Position numbers and translations under genes: made by a program. Positions 54,116 through 61,223 of a stretch of DNA of 64,000 nt are shown one piece after another (position 1 is the stretch's first letter; the number at the start of each line of letters is the position of its first letter). Below the pieces are notes generated by a model. That model did no database searches, was not told the origin of the DNA, and was given only the letters and a program-made list of their open reading frames with translations. Source of the DNA: an uncultured Clostridium sp. (lineage in GTDB: Bacteria > Bacillota > Clostridia > Lachnospirales > Lachnospiraceae); the NCBI GenBank assembly GCA_945915475.1, contig CAMEFI010000011.1:1-64000 (forward strand). Reading direction: 5' to 3'.

Positions 54116-55276
54116 ATGGATGGATACGATAATGAAGAACAATTAACAGAAGCAGAATTAGAAGACATCAAGCGTGAACGTGCTGCCGCCCGCAGAAGGA
54201 AGCTGGCTGCCCGGGAGCGCCGTAGAAAAAAACGTCGCAGACAGGCTATTATCCGCTGCAGTATTTTATTAGTTGCAGTTATTTTAATCCTATTTATTAT
54301 TGTAAAAATAATTACCGGCATTGTCGGTTTGTTTACGAACAATAAGAAATCCAAAGCAACCACAGAGGAGATATCTACCACACAGCAAATAACTACAGAA
54401 GCTCCGGTTGCAGAAATTGACGAAGCCATTCTTGCAAAAGATTTACCTGCAGACCGTGATGCAGCTCTTGCTCTATTGCAGACACAGGCCCAGACAGATA
54501 CTGATATCCAGGGAATTATAGATAACGAAGCCGTTTATCCGGATATTTTATTACGGAATCTGGCAGCGAATTCTGAATTAAAACAATATACAATTGATTA
54601 TATTGCTAAAATCAACATTGTATTTGATGGTAATTTCAATATGGATGTCAGTATGAGCGAAGTACCGTTATTTCTCCAATATGATGAACAATGGGGATAT
54701 GCAGATTATGCCAATGATCTTGTTGCCTTTAGCGGAAGTGCTCCGACCTGTCTATCTATGGCATATACTTATCTAAAGCAGGATGGGAGCATGAATCCTA
54801 TCAAAGTTGCTGATTATTCCACAGAAAAAGGATATGTGGACGAGCAGGGCGAAACCAACTGGGCTCTTATGACTGAAGGCGCTACTGCCCTTGGTCTGCA
54901 ATCCGATACTCTTACCATTACAGAAGATGATATGAAGACTGCTTTAGAAGAGGGAAAAGTTATTATTTGCTCCGTTGCTCCCGGAGACTTTACAAGAACC
55001 GGAAGTTTCCTTGTCATTAAAGCTTATAAAGATGGTCTATTCTATATCAACGATCCAACAAGCCAGGCACGCAGTAATGTCGGTTGGGATTTCAAGCGAT
55101 TAAGCGATCAGATTACCAATATGTGGGCATTAAGCAACGGAACCGGAGAAGAAACAGACAATGCTGCAAATGCTAATTCAGACAGTACCGACGTGAAGGA
55201 CACCAGCAACACAGATGCAACAAGTACCACCCAGGCAACCACTGCAGAGGATGATGCCTCACAGACTGCAAACTAG
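54116..55276 (+). CDS. Membrane-anchored C39-like protein lacking catalytic residues
   Basis: 386 aa from the ATG at 54116 (AAGGTGG seven bases upstream); the ATG at 54110 is too close to the SD. Very basic cytosolic N-terminus (RAAARRRKLAARERRRKKRR), one transmembrane helix (CSILLVAVILILFIIVKIIT), a Thr-rich linker, and an extracellular C39-type cysteine-peptidase fold (VPLFLQYDEQWGYADYANDL). The expected GCGPT is GSAPT, so catalytic Cys is Ser208; the expected GHF/Y is GSF, so His is Ser297; the Asp/Asn site INDPTS is kept. Hence probably a non-catalytic binding protein. Ser/Thr/Asp tail. Confidence 0.82.
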   Translation: MDGYDNEEQLTEAELEDIKRERAAARRRKLAARERRRKKRRRQAIIRCSILLVAVILILFIIVKIITGIVGLFTNNKKSKATTEEISTTQQITTEAPVAEIDEAILAKDLPADRDAALALLQTQAQTDTDIQGIIDNEAVYPDILLRNLAANSELKQYTIDYIAKINIVFDGNFNMDVSMSEVPLFLQYDEQWGYADYANDLVAFSGSAPTCLSMAYTYLKQDGSMNPIKVADYSTEKGYVDEQGETNWALMTEGATALGLQSDTLTITEDDMKTALEEGKVIICSVAPGDFTRTGSFLVIKAYKDGLFYINDPTSQARSNVGWDFKRLSDQITNMWALSNGTGEETDNAANANSDSTDVKDTSNTDATSTTQATTAEDDASQTAN

Positions 55277-55304
55277 ATGATACACAACTTTCTTTAACGA
55301 AAAC

Positions 55305-55353
55305 ATGCGGTCTGTTCTCCCGTGCCAATACTTGCAGGGAGGACAGGCCGCAT
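55305..55353. terminator. Hairpin between the pseudo-C39 gene and the DUF1294 gene
   Basis: ATGCGG-CTGT-CTCCC pairs with GGGAG-ACAG-CCGCAT over 15 bp with two mismatches. Tails are only moderately T-rich. Sits between convergent genes, so it probably terminates both. Confidence 0.6.
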
Positions 55354-55354
55354 A

Positions 55355-55606
55355 TTATATTTTATGAAACCATATGATAATTATTGTCTGCAAGATACAG
55401 ATAACAGGTATACCGATCACAAAATACCAGTGTTTCGTCTTATGCCGAAATATGTACATACCTGCAAAAGCGCCAACCGATCCACCCATTGCAGCAAGTC
55501 CCAAAAGGGCAGCTTCCCGTATTCTCCATTTGTTATGTTTTGCTTTCCATTTATCTATCCCATAGACAAAAAACGTAATGATATTAATTCCCAATAGATA
55601 TATCAT
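55355..55606 (-). CDS. DUF1294 family small membrane protein
   Basis: 83 aa with two or three membrane helices. The family pattern [20 protein letters not shown] followed by [20 protein letters not shown] and [15 protein letters not shown] is characteristic of DUF1294. Function unknown. The start overlaps the aldolase stop by 4 bp (ATGA), so it is translated with it. Confidence 0.88.
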   Translation of the reverse strand: MIYLLGINIITFFVYGIDKWKAKHNKWRIREAALLGLAAMGGSVGAFAGMYIFRHKTKHWYFVIGIPVICILQTIIIIWFHKI

Positions 55607-56256
55607 TTTTCAAAAACCGCTTCATAATCTGCTTTGAATTTTTCAATTCCCTGATCCGTCAAAGGATGCTTTGCCATCCGTTCCAGCACCTTGTATGGAA
55701 CTGTGGCAATATCTGCTCCCACCAACGCACAATCAATGACATGAATCGGATTGCGAACAGAAGCACAGATAATTTCTGTTTCCAGATCGTAATTATCGAA
55801 TATCTGTACAATCTTCTCAACGAGCTCTATTCCCACGGTACTAATGTCATCTAATCTGCCTAAGAATGGAGATACATAGGTTGCACCTGCCTTAGCTGCA
55901 AGAAGAGCCTGCGCCGGAGTAAAGATTAATGTAACATTTGTCTTAATTCCCTCTGAAGTAAGTACTTTTACCGCCTTTAATCCTTCCATTGTCATCGGAA
56001 TCTTCACAACCATATTGGGATGGATTGCTGCAATCTCTCTGGCTTCTTTGACCATGCTTTCCGCATCTGTTGTGGTGGGTTTTATCTCTCCACTGATGGG
56101 ACCATCTACAATGCCGGTGATCTCTCGAATCACCTCTTTAAAATCTCTCCCTTCCTTAGCGATAAGGGATGGATTTGTGGTCACACCACAAATCACACCC
56201 ATATCATTTGCTTTTTTAATCTCTTCTACATTGGCTGTGTCAATAAAGAATTTCAT
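55603..56256 (-). CDS. fsa: Fructose-6-phosphate aldolase / transaldolase-like (FSA family)
   Basis: 217 aa from the ATG at 56256 (AAGGAGG seven bases upstream); an ATG two codons earlier is too close to the SD. Short transaldolase subfamily: [33 protein letters not shown], the Schiff-base Lys in [33 protein letters not shown] and [11 protein letters not shown]. Acts on fructose-6-P or sedoheptulose-7-P; the sequence does not decide which. Followed by DUF1294. Confidence 0.92.
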   Translation of the reverse strand: MKFFIDTANVEEIKKANDMGVICGVTTNPSLIAKEGRDFKEVIREITGIVDGPISGEIKPTTTDAESMVKEAREIAAIHPNMVVKIPMTMEGLKAVKVLTSEGIKTNVTLIFTPAQALLAAKAGATYVSPFLGRLDDISTVGIELVEKIVQIFDNYDLETEIICASVRNPIHVIDCALVGADIATVPYKVLERMAKHPLTDQGIEKFKADYEAVFEK

Positions 56257-56295
56257 ACCCATACCTCCTTGTATAATATATCATCTCACATTTTC

Positions 56296-57270
56296 TTAAT
56301 TCTCCCAACGAATCTGTTCTTCCTTCACCAACGGATATCTTGTAAGTACCGCTCCGTCTAATTCTTCATGATGCATATCGATTCCGGAAATCTGATGATT
56401 ATCATATGCCGTATAATAGTAGATTCCCTTTGTGACATTACAACATGACGTGTAAATGGTAATCTCATAGTTTCCGTCTGATACTTCACAGCAGCCTCGT
56501 TGCTGGTCTACCGATCCCAGAATATGAAAGAACTGGCTTACACTTGCCATTTCACTATCATCAGAAACAGCATGTAATCTTGTAAAAGCTACCTTGGCAA
56601 ACCGTGAGGCAGAGGATAAATCTCCTGGAAGTCCTATGGCTCCCATTCCCCTGCTGTACTGCATCAAGGAAACATCCTTTGCAAAAGTATTCTCCGGTTG
56701 TCTTTCCGATAATCCCATATATTGATTTAACAGAAACATCTGCATATCAAAGGGTGGATTATTTGTCATGACACCAACCGGATTGTCATGGATATGCATA
56801 CCATCCTTCATACTCTCAACCACAATACATTCCTTTTCATCTGCAATCATCCAATGCAACTGTGCTGCCGGCAACTGCTCATTATATTGTGTTCCAACCA
56901 GATTCATCTTTGCAAGCAATGTTCTTACCTCATTAACGCTGGCACACCGGGATAGCACCCATGGGATGAATTCAAATTGAGCAACATTCTCTCTACCCTG
57001 CTCAACATCCCCATAGACTGCATTTCCAACAAAATTAAGCCCTGCCATACCAACACCTTTTTCATTCATGGCGTCATAATAGAGGGGATAATCATCCACC
57101 ACATAAGCCATACCGATCATGGCATAATGTGATTTGCAAGACCCCATGTACCGAAATGGAATCTCATAGTTTCTTGGCATCACTGTCACTTCATCCCCAT
57201 AGGAAAATTCATAATCCAACGTTCTTCCAAAATAGAAATCTTTTGTTTTATATGTTGCTGCTGTACACAT
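56296..57270 (-). CDS. bsh: Bile salt hydrolase (choloylglycine hydrolase family)
   Basis: 324 aa N-terminal nucleophile hydrolase. Met is expected to be removed to expose Cys2 (MCTAATYKTKDFYFGRTLDY). Arg16 and Asp19, Asn79 (MAGLNF), Asn170/171 (MTNNPPFD) and Arg223 (SSASRFAKVAF) match the bile salt hydrolase active-site set; the Asn79 position, Tyr in penicillin V acylases, favours bile salts. No signal peptide, so cytosolic. Cleaves glycine/taurine from conjugated bile acids. Indicates a vertebrate gut habitat. Single gene, with RBS AAGGCG-like at the ATG. Confidence 0.9.
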   Translation of the reverse strand: MCTAATYKTKDFYFGRTLDYEFSYGDEVTVMPRNYEIPFRYMGSCKSHYAMIGMAYVVDDYPLYYDAMNEKGVGMAGLNFVGNAVYGDVEQGRENVAQFEFIPWVLSRCASVNEVRTLLAKMNLVGTQYNEQLPAAQLHWMIADEKECIVVESMKDGMHIHDNPVGVMTNNPPFDMQMFLLNQYMGLSERQPENTFAKDVSLMQYSRGMGAIGLPGDLSSASRFAKVAFTRLHAVSDDSEMASVSQFFHILGSVDQQRGCCEVSDGNYEITIYTSCCNVTKGIYYYTAYDNHQISGIDMHHEELDGAVLTRYPLVKEEQIRWEN

Positions 57271-57418
57271 TTTTGCGCCTTTCTTTTACTCCTATTATAT
57301 GCAACTGCAATCCGCAGGAGACGTTACCTTATGCTTTATATAATAGTATAAACCACCCCAAAAATCAACTTGTCCGAGCCTGTATCCACAAAACGATACA
57401 CTCTTTCATCCGGGCAGA

Positions 57419-58783
57419 TTATTCTACAAGATTGGTAATCCAAACTTCCTTTTTTACAAGAACATAACCCACCAATACCTTAATAAAATCTGCCGCCTGA
57501 ATAATGGCATAAATTACAAGTATCGGCAATCCCGTAAACTTACACAATAAAAATGCAACACTGACAGAAACCACCCATGTAAACACACTGTCAAACAGGA
57601 ATGTAATAATCGTCTTACCACCGGAACGCAAAGTAAAATACAATACATTAAGGAATCCCTGCACTGGAAAAAACAACGCAGTGATCACAATAAACCACTG
57701 TCCAAGCCGTCTGACTTCATCTGTGGTGTCATAAGCCATAGGGAACACTTTTGAAAGTGCCACCAATATCACGGTCAGAAAAACACAGATTCCCGCTGTA
57801 AACCACATAAGCTTGTTGGAAGCTTTTTTTGCTTCCTCAAACCGTGAAGCACCAAGATACTGTCCGATCAGTATCCCAACCGCATTGCCCATTGCAACAA
57901 AGACAACATTTAATAAATTGCAGATTGCATTGGATATATTCAGACCTGCCACAATCTGAAGTCCCTTCATGGAATAGCACTGGGTAAGAGCTGCCAGACC
58001 ACCCGACCACAAAAATTCATTGAAAAAGATCGGTAGTCCTTTTCTTATAACAATCCACATTTCTTTCATTGGAAAGACTATTGTCCGATACACATTTTGA
58101 AGAAATGGGTACTTCTCAATACGAATATGGGTCCAGGATAATACCACCATCATCTCCACAATTCTAGCCAGTACTGTCGCAATCGCCGCGCCCTTTACTT
58201 CTAATCTTGGGAAGCCGAATTTGCCATAAATGAGAAGGTAATTGAATACTACATCCACAATAACTGAACAGATTCCACCAATCATGGGCTTTACACTTTC
58301 TCCAAGTTCCCTTAAACTTCCTGCATATACTTGTGTAATCGCAAATGGAACCAATCCCCACAGCATAATATGGAGATAATCCAATCCATGCTGCATCGTC
58401 TCCTCTGCATTGATAGTATTGCCATTTCCATGCAAATATAGTCCGATCATCCATTTACCGCCCACAACAAATACCACCAGACCCACAACGGCAAGTATAA
58501 CGGCTATCCACAATTTCAATCGGAATATATTCTGATATCCTTCTTTATTTCCTCTTCCAAAATACTGGGCGCCATATATTCCAGGCCCTGACAATCCGCC
58601 AAATATTGCCAGGAAGAACACAAATAACAACTGCCCCACAATGGAAACTCCCGTCATACTTTCTGTCCCAAGGCTTCCCACCATTAAATTATCCACCAGG
58701 CCCACTGCATTTGTAATCCCATTTTGAATCATCATGGGAACAGCTAACATTAACACCTTTTTGTAAATTGAATTTTCCTTCAT
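57419..58783 (-). CDS. MATE family efflux transporter
   Basis: 454 aa from ATG 58783 (GAGG six bases upstream; four extra upstream codons without RBS are excluded). Twelve hydrophobic segments in two halves. MATE marks: LAVPMMIQNGITNAVGLVDN in helix 1-2, SIVGQLLFVFFLAIFGGLSG, and the second-half counterparts. Exports drugs or metabolites using H+ or Na+; substrate unknown. Confidence 0.92.
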   Translation of the reverse strand: MKENSIYKKVLMLAVPMMIQNGITNAVGLVDNLMVGSLGTESMTGVSIVGQLLFVFFLAIFGGLSGPGIYGAQYFGRGNKEGYQNIFRLKLWIAVILAVVGLVVFVVGGKWMIGLYLHGNGNTINAEETMQHGLDYLHIMLWGLVPFAITQVYAGSLRELGESVKPMIGGICSVIVDVVFNYLLIYGKFGFPRLEVKGAAIATVLARIVEMMVVLSWTHIRIEKYPFLQNVYRTIVFPMKEMWIVIRKGLPIFFNEFLWSGGLAALTQCYSMKGLQIVAGLNISNAICNLLNVVFVAMGNAVGILIGQYLGASRFEEAKKASNKLMWFTAGICVFLTVILVALSKVFPMAYDTTDEVRRLGQWFIVITALFFPVQGFLNVLYFTLRSGGKTIITFLFDSVFTWVVSVSVAFLLCKFTGLPILVIYAIIQAADFIKVLVGYVLVKKEVWITNLVE

Positions 58784-58931
58784 AACAAACCTCATTCAAT
58801 CATACTTAATCCTATTTGATATCTTCAGTATATCTTAAACACCCTGCCCCAAAATATCAATACCCAAATGAGAATCAGGAGGATTATTCTCTGAAATAAT
58901 CAACAAAATTTTACAAAAACAATTACAAAAT

Positions 58932-58961
58932 TTGTGTAAAATAAAGCTTGTTTTTTATAAT
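58932..58961 (+). promoter_or_regulatory. Promoter of the T-box/cstA transcript
   Basis: TTGTGT (58932-58937), 18-nt spacer, TATAAT (58956-58961). A start near 58968 puts the whole T-box leader in the transcript. Confidence 0.65.
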
Positions 58962-58967
58962 ATAAAG

Positions 58968-59245
58968 TAGTAAAACATAAATAGCACAGAGAAATGCGAA
59001 GAATGGGACACATTATAACGTACATTTTTTTCAGAGAGCCGTTGTTTGGTGTGAAACGGTAAGAATCAGTTATAACATCACCCTGGAGCATCCTGCTGAA
59101 TGATTTAGTAGGTTAGGACGGATTCCCCACGTTACCGGGGAGCATTGTTGTTGGACAATGCATGAGAGGTCATGGCTCATGGCAAGCAGAGTGGTACCAC
59201 GGATTATTTCGTCCCTGCAGTTTTTTGAAACTGCAGGTTTTTTTA
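58968..59245 (+). promoter_or_regulatory. T-box leader, specifier apparently AUC (isoleucine)
   Basis: Stem I apical region (AGAGAGCCG...GGTGTGAAACGG), then the specifier: ATC at 59077-59079 followed by A-C-CCTGGAGC, the same register as GGC-A-U-UCUUGAGC in glyQS. A Stem II-like CCCC/GGGG hairpin, Stem III GCATTGT/ACAATGC (59143-59162), T-box AGAGTGGTACCACG (59188-59201) with the TGG that pairs with the tRNA CCA end, and the terminator at 59214-59244. Uncharged tRNA-Ile should favour antitermination. Confidence 0.85.
59214..59244 (+). terminator. T-box regulated terminator
   Basis: CCTGCAGTTT pairs with AAACTGCAGG (4-nt loop) followed by seven T. The 5' arm overlaps sequence that would pair with the T-box motif in the antiterminator. 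Confidence 0.88.
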
Positions 59246-59347
59246 TGTGACAATCTACATAGCGAGAAATATCTGATAAAATCTGTTGCCGGATTCTCTC
59301 TCAGAGCATGGATTTGTGAAATACAATTTATGAAAAGAGGAAACAAA

Positions 59348-61048
59348 ATGAACGGAATTTTGATGATGGTAATTGCCATTGCAGTATTAGGCGGCGCCTA
59401 TCTGATCTATGGTCGTTATCTGGCAAAGAAATGGGGCATTGATGAAAATGCAAAAACCCCGGCATATGAATTAGAGGATGGTGTGGACTATGTTCCTGCG
59501 GATACCAATGTGGTATTCGGTCATCAGTTTGCATCCATCGCTGGTGCCGGACCAATCAACGGTCCAATTCAGGCAGCAATCTTTGGATGGGTGCCTGTAC
59601 TGTTATGGATCTTAGTCGGTGGCGTATTCTTCGGTGCCGTACAGGATTTTGCATCTATGTATGCATCTGTTAAAAACAAAGGACGTACAATCGGTTATAT
59701 CATTGAAGAGTACATTGGAAAGTTAGGAAAGAAATTATTCTTAGCATTCTGTTGGTTATTCTGTATTTTAGTAATTGCTGCTTTTGCAGACGTTGTAGCA
59801 GGTACCTTCAACGGTTTTCAATTAGATGAAGCAGGTGCAGTAGTTGATAAGATTGCAGCAAACGGTTCTGTTGCAACCACCTCTGTATTATTCATTGTAG
59901 AAGCTGTTATTCTTGGGTGCATCTTAAAATATGCCAAACTTCCAAAATGGCTCAACACTGCTATTGCCATCTTAATGTTAGTCGGTGCCGTTGCCCTTGG
60001 ATTGGCATTTCCGATGTATTTAAGCCGTGGTGTATGGCATCTCATCATTTTTGCTTATGTTTTGATTGCCTGTGTTGTTCCGGTATGGGCATTGTTACAG
60101 CCGCGTGATTATCTTAACAGTTACTTGTTAATTTTCATGATCGTTGCAGCCGTGGTAGGAATCTTTATCGCAAATCCATCATGTAACCTGAATGCGTTTA
60201 ACGGATTTGTTGTAGACGGACAGTACCTGTTCCCTATTTTATTTGTAACCATTGCATGTGGTGCCGTATCCGGTTTCCACTCACTGGTTTCTTCCGGTAC
60301 TGCTTCAAAGCAGATTAAAAATGAAAAGAATATGCTTCCGGTTTCCTTTGGTGCCATGTTAATGGAAAGTATGTTAGCAGTAATTGCTTTGATTGCCGTT
60401 GCATCCTTTGCACAAGGGGAAGCTGCTGCCCAGGGTCTGACCACACAGCCACAGATTTTTGCCGGTGCGATTGCAAACTTCTTAACAGCTGCCGGTCTTC
60501 CATACAGTCTGGTATTTACATTAATTAACCTTGCAGTTTCTGCCTTTGCATTAACCTCTCTGGATTCTGTTGCCAGAATCGGAAGACTTTCCTTCCAGGA
60601 ATTTTTCGTGGATGAGGATACAGACGAAAAGAACATGAGCCCGGTACTGAAATTTGTTACCAACAAATACTTTGCAACCATCATCACTTTGGTACTTGCT
60701 TATCTGTTAGCCAAAGTGGGATATGCAGAAATCTGGCCATTGTTCGGTTCTGCAAATCAGTTGCTCTCCGTACTTGCCCTGGTTGCATGTGCTGTATTCT
60801 TAAAAAAGACAAACCGTCAGGGCATTATGCTCTGGATTCCAATGTTTTTCATGATGGCAGTTACCTTCAGTGCATTGGGACTTACCATCTTCAAATTATC
60901 CAAAGCATTCCTTGCAACCGGATTGAGTCTTGGTAACACATTGCAGTTAATCTTCGCTATCTTATTGCTGGTTCTCGGTGTCATTGTGGCTATCCAGGGT
61001 ATCCACAAACTGACAGAGAAGAACACTGCAGAAGCTAAACCATTATAA
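59348..61048 (+). CDS. cstA: CstA-family transporter (carbon starvation protein)
   Basis: 566 aa from ATG 59348 (GAGG seven bases upstream). A longer frame to 59162 lies inside the T-box and is not used. About 15 hydrophobic helices; CstA marks YVPADTNVVFGHQFASIAGA then GPINGPIQAAIFGWVPVLLW, VKNKGRTIGYIIEEYIGK, VSGFHSLVSSGTASKQIKNE and SLDSVARIGRLSFQEFF. CstA proteins import peptides or pyruvate. Control by an Ile-type T-box suggests a role in branched-chain amino acid or peptide supply. Followed by a strong terminator. Confidence 0.93.
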   Translation: MNGILMMVIAIAVLGGAYLIYGRYLAKKWGIDENAKTPAYELEDGVDYVPADTNVVFGHQFASIAGAGPINGPIQAAIFGWVPVLLWILVGGVFFGAVQDFASMYASVKNKGRTIGYIIEEYIGKLGKKLFLAFCWLFCILVIAAFADVVAGTFNGFQLDEAGAVVDKIAANGSVATTSVLFIVEAVILGCILKYAKLPKWLNTAIAILMLVGAVALGLAFPMYLSRGVWHLIIFAYVLIACVVPVWALLQPRDYLNSYLLIFMIVAAVVGIFIANPSCNLNAFNGFVVDGQYLFPILFVTIACGAVSGFHSLVSSGTASKQIKNEKNMLPVSFGAMLMESMLAVIALIAVASFAQGEAAAQGLTTQPQIFAGAIANFLTAAGLPYSLVFTLINLAVSAFALTSLDSVARIGRLSFQEFFVDEDTDEKNMSPVLKFVTNKYFATIITLVLAYLLAKVGYAEIWPLFGSANQLLSVLALVACAVFLKKTNRQGIMLWIPMFFMMAVTFSALGLTIFKLSKAFLATGLSLGNTLQLIFAILLLVLGVIVAIQGIHKLTEKNTAEAKPL

Positions 61049-61072
61049 GAAATGTAAGCACAAAATCACAGC

Positions 61073-61115
61073 ACCCCCTAACCTCTCAAGATTGAGAAGT
61101 TAGGGGGTATTTTTT
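61073..61115 (+). terminator. Terminator of cstA
   Basis: ACCCCCTAAC-TCTCAA pairs with TTGAGA-GTTAGGGGGT (61073-61108) followed by TATTTTTT. Very stable. Confidence 0.9.
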
Positions 61116-61147
61116 GAATCGTTACTGCTTTTTTTCACAGACAATTT

Positions 61148-61169
61148 CAAGTACGCCAAGGCGTACTTG
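61148..61169. other. Perfect hairpin downstream of the CAP protein gene
   Basis: CAAGTACGCC / GGCGTACTTG, 10 bp with a 2-nt loop, 54 bp past the CAP-protein stop. No T-run on the minus strand, so its role is unclear; transcript protection is possible. Confidence 0.5.
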
Positions 61170-61223
61170 CTGGCAAGATGCACGTCGCACAATATTTTGT
61201 CTATTCTGTATCAAGCCATAAAC

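Noticed and set aside
59162-59347. 62-codon N-terminal extension of cstA
   Set aside because: It covers the T-box motif and terminator; the ATG at 59348 has a proper RBS and matches family starts.
60121-60687. Minus-strand frame of 188 codons inside cstA
   Set aside because: Antisense shadow of a membrane protein gene; the cstA frame carries all family motifs.
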